Shown: positions 26,901 to 35,464 of the stretch, piece by piece
Layout: each line of letters opens with the position of its first letter
Position numbering within the stretch: position 1 is the stretch's first letter
Assembly: GCA_015061685.1 (NCBI GenBank)
Contig: SUWD01000013.1
Location: 1-64,000, forward strand
DNA length: 64,000 nucleotides
Direction of reading: 5' to 3'
Source: Lentisphaerota bacterium
GTDB taxonomy: Bacteria; Verrucomicrobiota; Lentisphaeria; Victivallales; Victivallaceae
Notes under the pieces: generated by a model
The model's database searches: none
Told to the model about the DNA's origin: nothing
What the model saw: the letters and a program-made list of their open reading frames with translations, nothing else
Translations under genes and position numbers: made by a program

Positions 26901-29136
26901 CCGGCAGACCCGCCGCATTGCCATTGCCGGAGCCCCGGACCCCAGAATATTTACTGTTATGCAGGGGTGGCCGGGAATAAGCAGACATGCCCATGTCTGG
27001 AACTTCAATGTTTATCTTGAACAGCTGAAAAAATTCGGAGTCAACATTGCCGGCGGTGCCGGTTCCTACCGGGATGTTCCGGCCGCAGAAGCTGCGTTCC
27101 GCGATAACGGGATTCTCTACGGCAGTACCATGTGTTCCAATTCGACCGGAGGCAAAAATCCGATCCTTAACAAAGGAACCAGAGAGAAAGATAAAATGCT
27201 CCGTTCTCCGTGTTTGAGCGATCCGGAATTTTTGAAAGCTATCGCTTCCCCTCCGGCATCTTTCGGCGTGACTTATCCGTACGGAGTCCTTGATGTTGCC
27301 GGGCCGGATGAGTCGAATATGATAACAGAATGGGATGGATGTTTCTCAGAGCATTGTCAAAAAGAGTTCCGCAAATACCTCAAAAACCAATATGCCTCTC
27401 TGGAAGAGTTAAACCGGGCATGGGCAAGCAATTTCCAATCATGGGACGAGGTTATTGCTTCCACTGCGGCAGAAGCACGGAAAATGGATTCTTTCGCCTC
27501 ATGGCTCGATCACCGGACATTCAATGACGTCAACCGGGCCCGGGCCCTGGGGTTACTGGTGAAAGGTATCAATGCCAAAGATCCGGATTTGACTTATTCT
27601 CTTTCCGGCACCTCCAATACCAATGCATGGAACGCCTGGGATTACTACCTGCTGATGCCGCATTTGCGGGCCTTATCCGGATATACCGGAGAACAGACAA
27701 TTCAACACCGCAGTTTTGCTGTCGGCAAATTACGCAACTGCCCCTGGGTGGGATATGATCAGAATTTCAATGATTCCAATTACCGGATTTTCAATGCCCT
27801 TATGGAAGGTGCTTCCGGAGTATCCATCTACGGCAACTTCAACATCGATCCGGCCTACGAAATTTCTCCGGGAGGCCGAGAATTGCTCCGCGCATTGGAA
27901 CTTTACCGTAACGGTCCGGCTGAAGCAATCATGAAAAGTGAAGCCAACTCCGGAAACATTGCATTTCACTATACTCCGGCTTCCATCAAAGCAGACTGGT
28001 TCATCGGCTTGGAAAATCTGCGTTTGAGTTCCACCAAAGGTTTCCGGACATTGATCCATGATCACGGCATAGAATACGACTATATCGCCTACGGACAGTT
28101 GGAAAAATCCGGTATGCCGGAAAAATACCGGGTATTCATCATGCCGATGTCCAGTGCGATTTCCGACGCAGAAGCAAAAGCCATTGCCGATTTTGTCAAA
28201 AACGGAGGTACTGTCATCGCCGATTTGATGCCCGGCTATTATGACCAGCACGGAGTGAAAAGAACCAATGCACTTGTCAAAGAAATATTCGGCATGGAAA
28301 ATATCGGTATCCCGGTACGCGCATCAGCTCCTTTATCCGGCCAAAATGCAGAGATGAAAATTTCCCATTATGATCCGGCCGCCCGGCCATCCACTGCCAT
28401 TGCTCTGGCTGCTGTCGGGCAAACTCCGGCATTTTTCATAAATTCCTACGGCAAAGGGAAAGCGATTTATATGGCATGTTCAGCTCCGGCTACATTTGGA
28501 GATTGGGAGATAATGCGTTATACACCGAAAAATATTGCTGCCGGAAAACTGCTGACAGCAATTATTCATAACGTACTATCGGAACAAAATATCAAGGCTT
28601 TGGCCACTGCTCCCGGAATGCCTGTGGTGCACATGAGTTCCCGGAAAATAAAAAATGGCTTTCTGCTCGGTGTGCTGCGTGATCCGGCAGTAGCCAACTC
28701 CCTGCCTCCGACGGAAGTAATGCATACTATAAGGTTGAATGATCGTTACTTCATTTACGATGTAATCAATAGAAAATATCTCGGCAACAGTGACCATTTT
28801 GAGTATAAATTCGCCCCATGCACTCAAGCCCTGTTTGCCCTGCTGCCATACCATGCAGCCAAACTTGAAGGCAAAATCATCAAAACAGGCAGAAACATTA
28901 CATTGAATTTGAGAGCCGATGCCGGATGCGAACCGGAAAAATATACCGATCACCTGTTCCGGGTGACGGTATATTCACCGGACGGCAAAGAAAATCCATC
29001 TTTCAGTCAACTGCTTTTTGCCGACGGAAATCAAGCTGCAATGAGCTTCGATATTCCTTTGAATCTACCGGAAAACGGCTGGAGAATAGAAGCAGTCTGC
29101 ATCCTGACCGGAGCAAAATACGAAAAACTTTGGTAA
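23926..29136 (+). CDS. Giant secreted GH42-like glycoside hydrolase
   Basis: 1736 residues with a signal peptide (1-22, ending LQA). Domains in order: discoidin-like binding domain (about 25-175) related to the preceding protein; a large beta-rich region (about 190-560); a Rossmann/glutamine-amidotransferase-like segment (about 585-770); beta-sandwich linkers; a TIM-barrel resembling GH42 beta-galactosidases (about 1010-1350); a trimerisation-like flavodoxin fold (about 1370-1560, with FVKNGGTVIADL); and a C-terminal beta domain. E1129 in GPDESN, followed by CQKEFRKYLKNQYASLEELN, matches the acid/base region of GH42; E1256 in YTGEQTIQH is a candidate nucleophile. The substrate is unknown; the exact family needs a profile search. 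Codon use does not look foreign. Confidence 0.82.
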   Translation: MRNIFHLCGLFVLFSLTLTLQAATKIIPASYRFSEPVLGSKHADVNFTKLTDGKTGSGNNIIWNCKILKKTQVVITFQFENEIKLDKVDFELFRGPRSFGLKDVTFFGIDGKRKIPLAKENYKHPYNLPAGEKNYQTFAIKAEDDSPFSTIEAVFNGTGSYLSLGEISFYGSVVPRKKIQLPDNPMDKLIKTAKPGLRIFKDGEYFVMENDSSIYVIDPRYSGAAVYAYDKVSKQNHIRFSEPGKGYGPAFCDRFYGGSAQRDLYRHVIYDASIVSDSPEKVQLRVSGNGKSGVFANVRISKTYTLTADSSVLQVDYSIENALENVVPLKSGYWAWAAVQFPDGYHRIIPGVNGVESSPGGVKEFSSRDLSSNWFGAVNNGNGIAFIAPNELLKEVYFWSDNPLYGTAECKLGIYPIAAGSSLNFPMYLAPFSGVGTPDKVSKIAAASFGLEHEYANALKNITLNIRFFKKGEYTVKISSGQCNADGNVQFKEADRFKVKDRTFTARTFNNPLRYGTVVCKVEIFDAQNNLCFFAEKPVVFGRATGIYKLQNEGERKPDASGSARKLDLNFNSKNIGGEFFDFASRFAGKKPRVLAVNPVSGGIRDMIEISRRFDMELTTNYIAGLWSLSGHVMSLNTKSCINELAEQLKKEYDCIVLTSDVWKLFDRQLSEKIMAKINNGCGLVLISPEGFPEALKKHINLRPGEPQSFVWQSCGTGLLSGIPVAALTGPEVFDYEFPGAVIHITAGNRPVVAEFTYGKGKVFVCTWKTSKAASSKYNVPGRFFLPYQNDNVPQATWKYQEYQIALLGKLIYSSAGVDSGVKVTAFTAKSPETLILEVDSDKEQTATMQIVYRNKYSEKTGEVTRQTTLQKGKNSFTIKAEKSMTGVNFADVILRNAKGSLAWGSCVYDNKPEKPTGIKNVNIAEKIWQPTENIPVSVDASGGDIIVELFDTNGNCTARKHGKNVDFDLSVCRTKTAVLVVRLTHNGREIDRQTRRIAIAGAPDPRIFTVMQGWPGISRHAHVWNFNVYLEQLKKFGVNIAGGAGSYRDVPAAEAAFRDNGILYGSTMCSNSTGGKNPILNKGTREKDKMLRSPCLSDPEFLKAIASPPASFGVTYPYGVLDVAGPDESNMITEWDGCFSEHCQKEFRKYLKNQYASLEELNRAWASNFQSWDEVIASTAAEARKMDSFASWLDHRTFNDVNRARALGLLVKGINAKDPDLTYSLSGTSNTNAWNAWDYYLLMPHLRALSGYTGEQTIQHRSFAVGKLRNCPWVGYDQNFNDSNYRIFNALMEGASGVSIYGNFNIDPAYEISPGGRELLRALELYRNGPAEAIMKSEANSGNIAFHYTPASIKADWFIGLENLRLSSTKGFRTLIHDHGIEYDYIAYGQLEKSGMPEKYRVFIMPMSSAISDAEAKAIADFVKNGGTVIADLMPGYYDQHGVKRTNALVKEIFGMENIGIPVRASAPLSGQNAEMKISHYDPAARPSTAIALAAVGQTPAFFINSYGKGKAIYMACSAPATFGDWEIMRYTPKNIAAGKLLTAIIHNVLSEQNIKALATAPGMPVVHMSSRKIKNGFLLGVLRDPAVANSLPPTEVMHTIRLNDRYFIYDVINRKYLGNSDHFEYKFAPCTQALFALLPYHAAKLEGKIIKTGRNITLNLRADAGCEPEKYTDHLFRVTVYSPDGKENPSFSQLLFADGNQAAMSFDIPLNLPENGWRIEAVCILTGAKYEKLW

Positions 29137-29142
29137 TCGTGC

Positions 29143-29171
29143 TTGCAAAGTCGCGCTGTCAGGACTATATT
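29143..29171 (+). promoter_or_regulatory. Predicted internal promoter of the glycan locus
   Basis: TTGCAA (29143-29148), 17-nt spacer, TATATT (29166-29171), starting 6 nt after the giant hydrolase stop codon and 48 nt before the CE15-like gene. Confidence 0.72.
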
Positions 29172-29183
29172 ATACCTGACAGC
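29155..29183. promoter_or_regulatory. Candidate operator, GCTGTCAGG-N11-CCTGACAGC
   Basis: A perfect 9-bp inverted repeat whose 11-nt spacer contains the whole -10 box of the internal promoter. A protein bound here would block RNA polymerase. It does not resemble the GTAC palindrome of the first promoter, so a different regulator may be involved. Confidence 0.65.
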
Positions 29184-29218
29184 TGTTTTATTGTTATAGG
29201 ATATCAAGGATTTTTACA

Positions 29219-30472
29219 ATGCAGAAAAAAGCCTTTCCCGAAAGTAATTTGCCGCCGAATATACAGGAAAAAGCAGACCGGATGAATCTGGAAGAATCAT
29301 GCGTACCCGCCTTTGAGATCCTGCCGCTGCCGTTTTCGGCAGATACTCCGGCTGTCCAAAAGAACATAAGCAGAAGAAAAACACTGGAAATTTTCACCAA
29401 AGAACTCTATGGCGAAATTCCTCCGCGCTGTCAGGAACTGAAGTTTGTCCTGCGAAGCAGCGGAAGTGTTTTTAATGGTCTGGCTGAACGCCGGGAAATC
29501 GATATCGTATGTACCAATAACGGCATCTCCCGCACCTTGCACATGCTGCTGTATCTGCCGGTAAACCGGCAGGGAAAAGTCCCATGTTTCCTGGGATTGA
29601 ACTTCACCGGCAACCATGCGACTGTTTCCGATCCGGAAGTCACATTCTTCCCATTTGTCCGCAAAACTCATCCGTCCCCCTGGCTGAATGACGGCCGGGC
29701 CGAAGAAGATCAACGCGGCACCAAAGCCGGCCGGTGGGAATTTGAAAGGGTGATCAAAGCCGGTTTTGCCAGTGCCACCATCTGCATGTTCGACGCGTTC
29801 CCGGACTTCCCGGAGGGATTCTCTGAAAGTATCATGCCGCTGTTCTACCCGGAAAGTTTATGGAACTCCTCCCAACGCCCATCCGGTGCGATCAGTGCCT
29901 GGGCATGGGGATTGATGCGGGGCATAGATGCTTTGGAAAGTCAGGCAGATATCGATCCGCATAAAATAATTGTTCACGGACTTTCACGGCAAGGAAAAAC
30001 TGCCATTTGGGCCGGAGCAAATGACCCGCGAATAGCCATGACCGTTTCTATATGTTCCGGCACTTGCGGAGCTAAAATGAGTCGCCGTTACTTCGGAGAG
30101 AATATGGAATGGCTCGACCAGTGGCGAAAATACTGGTTCGTGCCGTCTTTTGAAAATTTTGTCCATAAAGATACGGTCATGCCCTTTGACCAACATCAGC
30201 TTATGGCTCTTATCGCTCCCAGGATACTCTATGTAGCCAGTGCCAGCAATGACCCCTATGCCGATCCGGCCGGAGAACATCTGGCAACCGTAACCGCTTC
30301 CGCAGCATGGGGAGAAAACGGTTTGCCGGCTGATGCCGCTTTCCCGGAATCATCCGGCGGTCAGGGTGAAAATGCGGTCCGTTATTATCTGCGCGAAGGA
30401 GAACATGCCTGTACTCCGGAAAACTGGGATGATTTGCTCAAATTTGCCGCCAAACATTTTTTTGAAAAATAA
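29219..30472 (+). CDS. CE15-like glucuronoyl esterase (alpha/beta hydrolase)
   Basis: 417 residues. Hallmarks of carbohydrate esterase family 15 are present: nucleophile motif GLSRQGKTA (S256), CSGTCGAKMSRR shortly after, and GEHACTPENW near the C terminus with the likely catalytic His. CE15 enzymes cleave esters of 4-O-methyl-glucuronic acid, known from lignin-xylan links. No signal peptide is visible, which is unusual because known members act outside the cell. AAGGA lies before ATG 29219. It opens a three-gene unit under the internal promoter. General alpha/beta hydrolases of unknown specificity are an alternative. Confidence 0.82.
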   Translation: MQKKAFPESNLPPNIQEKADRMNLEESCVPAFEILPLPFSADTPAVQKNISRRKTLEIFTKELYGEIPPRCQELKFVLRSSGSVFNGLAERREIDIVCTNNGISRTLHMLLYLPVNRQGKVPCFLGLNFTGNHATVSDPEVTFFPFVRKTHPSPWLNDGRAEEDQRGTKAGRWEFERVIKAGFASATICMFDAFPDFPEGFSESIMPLFYPESLWNSSQRPSGAISAWAWGLMRGIDALESQADIDPHKIIVHGLSRQGKTAIWAGANDPRIAMTVSICSGTCGAKMSRRYFGENMEWLDQWRKYWFVPSFENFVHKDTVMPFDQHQLMALIAPRILYVASASNDPYADPAGEHLATVTASAAWGENGLPADAAFPESSGGQGENAVRYYLREGEHACTPENWDDLLKFAAKHFFEK

Positions 30473-30490
30473 TTCACGGATATATAAATC

Positions 30491-31699
30491 ATGGAAAAGA
30501 AATTAAGATTTGCTATTATCGGCACCGGTGTTCGCGGTGTCTGGTGTTTCGGAGAGATCATCAAAAACCGGCAGGATGCCGAAGTGTGCGCTTTATGTGA
30601 TACCAATGAAGTGCGGCTCAAAGCCGCCGCCACGAAATTAAAGTTGTCACCGTCTCTCTATACCTCGATCGATGAGATGGCCGCCAACGAAAAAATCGAT
30701 GCGGTGATCATCACCACTCCGGATCACACCCACCGGGATATTGCTGTAAAAGCTCTGCAGCACCATTGGAATGTTTTGATCGACAAACCTCTGGCTACCA
30801 ATGTAAAAGATTGCAGAGAGATCATTGAGTGCGCTGAAAAAAACAAACGGACCGCTATGATGGGGTTCAACTTGCGTCACCATGCCGTACTCAAACGCTT
30901 GAAAGAGATCATTGATTCCGGTACCCTCGGGAAAATATTTCTGGCAGAAAACCGGGAGTTTTACGATGGCGGGAAAACTTACATGTGCCGCTGGAACCGT
31001 TTTTCCAAAAATACCGGCGGCCTGTGGATACATAAGGGCAGTCACGACTTTGATATTTTCAACTGGCTTCTGGACTTTCCCAAACCTTTACGGGTAAGCG
31101 CATTTGCCGCAGTCAATGTTCTCACTGCCCAAGGCATTCCCTTTGAGTTGGAAAACGGCATTGCCCCCGGCCCGGGATGCAATGAGTGTCACTACAAAAA
31201 CAAATGCCGTGACAGCTTTGACTTCAACGAGCTGGAACAGCAATTCTGGGGCGGCGATGCCATTGAGCGGGATGGTTATTTGCGCAACACCTGCATGTAT
31301 CTTTCCGAAAAAGACACCCACGACAACGGTATGGCAATGGTGGAATATGAAAATGACATCAAAGTTGCCCACCTTGAATGTTTCATCGGTCACAAAAATG
31401 ACCGCTGCTACACCATCGCCGGAGATCGCGGCATTGCCGAAGCAAGCTTGACTGAACGAACCATCAAAATCACTCCGCGCTGGGGCGGCGATATTGTAAC
31501 TTATACCCTCCCCCCGGAAAATGGCGGACATGGCGGCGCAGATCCGGCCCTGGTGGAAAGATTCTGTCAGATCCTCAAAGGTGCTGCCATCCCCAATTCG
31601 ACATTGGCTCATGGAATGCTCGCCACTGCCATCGGTCAGGCAGCGGAACTGTCAAGAAGGGAACACCGGATGGTGGAATTGAGCGAATTACTTGACTGA
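30491..31699 (+). CDS. Gfo/Idh/MocA-family oxidoreductase
   Basis: 402 residues. The N-terminal Rossmann fold has GTGVRG (11-16), ITTPDHTH and the family's catalytic-type DKPLA motif (Lys). The C-terminal alpha/beta domain follows, with WIHKGSHDFDIFNWLL supplying the usual His/Asp region. Members oxidise or isomerise sugars using NAD(P). A cluster of cysteines (CNECHYKNKC, around 230-240) is unusual for the family and could bind a metal. It lies 18 nt after the CE15-like gene and before the DUF4838 gene, so a role in processing the released uronic sugar is likely; the substrate is not determined. The ribosome site is weak. Confidence 0.88.
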   Translation: MEKKLRFAIIGTGVRGVWCFGEIIKNRQDAEVCALCDTNEVRLKAAATKLKLSPSLYTSIDEMAANEKIDAVIITTPDHTHRDIAVKALQHHWNVLIDKPLATNVKDCREIIECAEKNKRTAMMGFNLRHHAVLKRLKEIIDSGTLGKIFLAENREFYDGGKTYMCRWNRFSKNTGGLWIHKGSHDFDIFNWLLDFPKPLRVSAFAAVNVLTAQGIPFELENGIAPGPGCNECHYKNKCRDSFDFNELEQQFWGGDAIERDGYLRNTCMYLSEKDTHDNGMAMVEYENDIKVAHLECFIGHKNDRCYTIAGDRGIAEASLTERTIKITPRWGGDIVTYTLPPENGGHGGADPALVERFCQILKGAAIPNSTLAHGMLATAIGQAAELSRREHRMVELSELLD

Positions 31700-31764
31700 C
31701 CGATTTCATTTTTTCAAAAAGATAATTGCAGAAGTCATCAAAATACAAACAACGGAGAACAACG

Positions 31765-33492
31765 ATGAGCCGCATATTGAAACTCGCGCAAAAGGAAGCA
31801 GAACGTTATCAAGTCAATGCCGGATTCCGGATCGAACCGTCATTGCCGTCCTTTGAAGTAAAAGCTGTATCCGGACAGATTGTCATTTCGGCTCCAGATG
31901 ATATCGAATTGCTTTACGGCGTATATGATTTTGCGGAAAAATTCGGTGGCTGGTCATTTTTTGAACCCGGCCGGGACCAATTCATCCCGGAATTAAAACG
32001 GGACATCCCCGCTGACGGGATATTGATCCCCGCAAAAAAACCTCTGCTCAAGCGGCGCGGCTTCATTCAGGAATTTCCCTTCAATGATGAAACGGCCGAT
32101 CTCTTTGACTGGATGGCTAAAAACAAACTCAATTATCTGCTCACCTGGATGAAATATTACGACCGGCTTTCTGACGGGTTGAAACAGGCAGCCTTTGACC
32201 GGGGCATCACTATTGAAAGCGGCCATCACAATTTCGATTATTGGATACCGGGAAAAGAATATTGTGTTGAACATCCGGAATTTTTTGCCGAGATCGACGG
32301 GGTCCGGATTACTCCAAGCGGCAATACGGAGTTGCTTATGAGCGAACAGCTCTGTACCACAAATCCGGAATTGCGGGCTGAAATAGTCCGCCGCATGGTT
32401 GAGTATTGCCGGAAACATCCGGAAGTAAAAACCATTTCCCTTATCCCCAATGACGGCTTCGGCTGGTGTCAATGTAAAGAGTGCAGCAAATTTTATGATG
32501 AAGATAAAAAAGGCGACTTTTACAGTGTTTCCAGACATGTATACAAGGCAGACAAAATATATCATGACCTTCTGCAGGATGTCGCGGCAAAACTCCATAA
32601 GGAGCTGCCGGATGTACAATTGACCTTCTGCGCTTATGTCAATTACTGCGCACCATCCGGGGGGTTCAAACTTAACAAGGCAATGGCCGTGCATATGGCC
32701 CCCTACTGGCGGTGCATCAATCATGCCTTGAATGATCCGTCCTGCCCGACCAATTCCAGCTATCTGAAAGATATCCAAAAGTGGTGCGCATGCAAAAACG
32801 GCGGTGAAGTAAATATTTACGAATATTACATGGGTATAAACTTCTACCTTTCTCTGCCGATGATCCATTGGGAAAAGATGTTCCGGGAAATGCGTTGGTA
32901 TCATGACAATAACGTTGATGGTGTACTGACCCAATTCCACATTCCGCACTGGAGTGTTTACGGAATGAATTACCGGATGATGGCACAAGCCGGACGGGGC
33001 GAAGAGGAAACGTCCTCAATCCGCAGAATGTTTGTTGAACTTTTCGGGAAAGATGCCGATGAAGCGGAAAAATTTTACCGGGAAATCGAAAAAGTCATGC
33101 AGAATATGGGCAAATGCCACATTCCCTACCCCCGCAGTATATTCCGCCGGACCGCGATCACGGATTTTGAGTACTTCAATCAGCTGGCCAAAGATCTCGC
33201 AGCCAAAGATCCGGAAAGCAGTTTCCGCAAAGAACTGGTCATCTGGACCGAATATATGATCCGCTTCAAACGGCTCTTTGACCGTATAAATGCAAATGAA
33301 GCATCGGTTGATGAGGTCGATGAACTTCTGGATTGGATACACCGTTATCAGGATTCCCGGGTTTTCGTCCATGACCGCTTTGATTCTTATTTTGAGGCGA
33401 TCAAGGAAGCGATCGCTTCCGGCAAACGCTGGCTCCACTTCAATCTGGATTGGGAAGATGCTTACGTCGCCGAACATGATCACACACTTTGA
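31765..33492 (+). CDS. DUF4838 domain protein, glycoside-hydrolase-like
   Basis: 575 residues, without a signal peptide. The start at 31765 is supported by CGGAG; an in-frame start 39 nt earlier has none. An N-terminal alpha/beta segment (about 35-80, VISAPDDIELLYGVYDFAEKFG) resembles the alpha-glucuronidase/GH20-type non-catalytic domain. The core DUF4838 region (about 95-410) is a TIM-barrel-like sequence with the family's C-x-C-x2-C signature (C235, C237, C240 after PNDGFGW). DUF4838 is found with uronate-glycan enzymes and resembles GH67/GH115-type folds, so intracellular uronoside hydrolysis is plausible but unproven. Last gene of the locus. Confidence 0.82.
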   Translation: MSRILKLAQKEAERYQVNAGFRIEPSLPSFEVKAVSGQIVISAPDDIELLYGVYDFAEKFGGWSFFEPGRDQFIPELKRDIPADGILIPAKKPLLKRRGFIQEFPFNDETADLFDWMAKNKLNYLLTWMKYYDRLSDGLKQAAFDRGITIESGHHNFDYWIPGKEYCVEHPEFFAEIDGVRITPSGNTELLMSEQLCTTNPELRAEIVRRMVEYCRKHPEVKTISLIPNDGFGWCQCKECSKFYDEDKKGDFYSVSRHVYKADKIYHDLLQDVAAKLHKELPDVQLTFCAYVNYCAPSGGFKLNKAMAVHMAPYWRCINHALNDPSCPTNSSYLKDIQKWCACKNGGEVNIYEYYMGINFYLSLPMIHWEKMFREMRWYHDNNVDGVLTQFHIPHWSVYGMNYRMMAQAGRGEEETSSIRRMFVELFGKDADEAEKFYREIEKVMQNMGKCHIPYPRSIFRRTAITDFEYFNQLAKDLAAKDPESSFRKELVIWTEYMIRFKRLFDRINANEASVDEVDELLDWIHRYQDSRVFVHDRFDSYFEAIKEAIASGKRWLHFNLDWEDAYVAEHDHTL

Positions 33493-33506
33493 TTGAAATT
33501 CACCTG

Positions 33507-33560
33507 AAATCCTGCGTCCGTCCCCATTTTAAGGGGTTTGCCGCAGGATTTTTCTTTTTT
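33507..33560 (+). terminator. Intrinsic terminator closing the glycan locus
   Basis: Outer stem AAATCCTGCG / CGCAGGATTT (33507-33516 with 33542-33551) plus inner CCCC / GGGG, followed by TTTCTTTTTT. 14 nt after the DUF4838 stop. Confidence 0.9.
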
Positions 33561-33564
33561 CGAC

Positions 33565-33593
33565 TTGCATTTTTGTCAAAAAGGTGTTATATT
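33565..33593 (+). promoter_or_regulatory. Predicted promoter of the parE-parC operon
   Basis: TTGCAT (33565-33570), 17-nt spacer, TATATT (33588-33593), 41 nt before the parE start. Confidence 0.7.
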
Positions 33594-33634
33594 TTTCAAA
33601 ATATATTTATAATCAACAGCAATAAACCAGAGAT

Positions 33635-35464
33635 ATGCCGGAAACAACCAACAACAACCTTTACGGAGATACTTCCATTCAGACGCTCTCTGCTCTGGAA
33701 CATATCCGGTTGCGCCCCGGAATGTATATCGGACGTCTGGGGAACGGTTCCCATCAGGATGACGGCATATATATTTTGCTGAAAGAGATCATTGACAACT
33801 CCATTGATGAATTCATAATGGGGTGCGGCAGAAAAATCGAAGTCACAGTTGATGTGGACAGCGGCCGGGTGTCGATCCGGGATTACGGACGCGGTATTCC
33901 GCTTGGCAAACTGGTGGATTGTGTTTCGCTGATGAATACCGGCGGCAAATATAACAGTGATGCGTTTCAATACTCCATCGGTATGAATGGCGTCGGCACC
34001 AAAGCAGCCAACGCGCTGTCGGTTTATTTCAAGGCCCGCAGCGTGCGGGATGGACAATTCCGGGAAGCTGAATTCTGCCGGGGAGAGCTGACTTCAGACA
34101 AAACCGGGGAGTGTTCCGAAAAAAACGGTACATTTGTTGAATTCATCCCTGACCCGGAAAAGTTTCCGGATTACAAATTCAAAATGGATTATGTGCAGAA
34201 ACGGATTTGGATGTATGCATATTTGAACAGCGGATTATCCCTTTACCTCAATGGTGAAAGATACTATTCCGCCAACGGATTGTGCGATTTGCTGGAAACA
34301 GAAACCGGTGATGAAAGACTCTATGATATCATCTATTTCCGCAGTAAACAGTTGGAATTCGCCCTCACTCACAATGACAACTATGAGACCAGTTACTCTT
34401 TTGTCAACGGTCAATATACCAGTGACGGCGGAACCCATTTGTCTGCATTCAAAGAAGGTGTCCTCAAAGGCATAAATGAATATTCCGGCAAAAGTTTCAA
34501 AGCTGATGCCATCCGTGACGGTATGATCGGAGCTGTTGCCATAAAAGTAAAAGAACCGGTTTTTGAATCCCAAACCAAAAATAAACTGGGAAATACCGAT
34601 GTGCGCGGACCGGTCGTCACCGCAGTCAGTGCCGCAGTGGCCGATTATCTGCACAAACATAAAGAAATTGCCGAAATCGTTATTGACAAAGTCAACCGCA
34701 ACGAGCAATTCCACAAACAGACCCAGGAAGCAAAAAAGAAATTCAGGGAAACCAGTCAGAAAACCAGATTGCGCATTCCCAAACTGAAAGATTGCAAATA
34801 TCATGTCGGTGACAAATGGCCGCGCAAAATCGAACCCAAAGAGACCATGATTTTTCTTACCGAGGGTGATTCTGCCGCCGGCTCTCTGGAAAAGAAGCGC
34901 GATGTGGATAATCAGGCGATATTCGCCCTGCGGGGAAAACCGAAAAATGCTTTCGGCGAAACCATTGAAATGATCTATAAAAACGAAGAATTAACGTTTT
35001 TGATACAGGCTCTGGGCGTGGAAGATTCCACTGAAAACCTCCGCTATGACAAAATAATTCTTGCAACAGATGCAGATGTGGATGGCCTGCACATACGTAA
35101 TCTGCTGTTGACATTTTTCCTCTCGTTTTTCAATGAATTGGTACTTTCCGGCCACCTTTATGTATTGGAAACTCCGCTTTTCCGGGTAAAAAAAGGAAAA
35201 GATATCATATATTGCTACAATGAAGCAGAACGGGACAAAGCTGCTGCGGAATTGGGAAAATGCGAAATAACCCGTTTCAAAGGATTAGGCGAAATATCCC
35301 CGGATGATTTCGGTGAATTTATCGGAGAAAATATGCGCTTATCACCGGTAACTCTGGACAATATGCATGGAGTGCATGATGTTTTGAAATTCTACATGGG
35401 TGACAACACTCCGGAGAGGAAAGAGTATATCATGAACAATCTGGAGGTCGTTGATTATGAATGA
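33635..35464 (+). CDS. parE: DNA topoisomerase IV subunit B-like (GyrB/ParE family)
   Basis: 609 residues, shorter than GyrB and in the ParE range. The GHKL ATPase domain shows LKEIIDNSIDEF (Mg/ATP Glu-Asn), RDYGRGIP and GMNGVGTKAANALS. The transducer domain follows to about 390, and the Toprim domain has the acidic TEGDSAAGS and ATDADVDGLHIRN motifs. With the ParC partner it would pass one duplex through another to unlink chromosomes. The next start lies inside its last codons (8-nt overlap), so the subunits are coupled. A second, gyrase-type pair is expected elsewhere in the genome. Topo IV rather than gyrase is inferred from size and partner. Confidence 0.9.
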   Translation: MPETTNNNLYGDTSIQTLSALEHIRLRPGMYIGRLGNGSHQDDGIYILLKEIIDNSIDEFIMGCGRKIEVTVDVDSGRVSIRDYGRGIPLGKLVDCVSLMNTGGKYNSDAFQYSIGMNGVGTKAANALSVYFKARSVRDGQFREAEFCRGELTSDKTGECSEKNGTFVEFIPDPEKFPDYKFKMDYVQKRIWMYAYLNSGLSLYLNGERYYSANGLCDLLETETGDERLYDIIYFRSKQLEFALTHNDNYETSYSFVNGQYTSDGGTHLSAFKEGVLKGINEYSGKSFKADAIRDGMIGAVAIKVKEPVFESQTKNKLGNTDVRGPVVTAVSAAVADYLHKHKEIAEIVIDKVNRNEQFHKQTQEAKKKFRETSQKTRLRIPKLKDCKYHVGDKWPRKIEPKETMIFLTEGDSAAGSLEKKRDVDNQAIFALRGKPKNAFGETIEMIYKNEELTFLIQALGVEDSTENLRYDKIILATDADVDGLHIRNLLLTFFLSFFNELVLSGHLYVLETPLFRVKKGKDIIYCYNEAERDKAAAELGKCEITRFKGLGEISPDDFGEFIGENMRLSPVTLDNMHGVHDVLKFYMGDNTPERKEYIMNNLEVVDYE

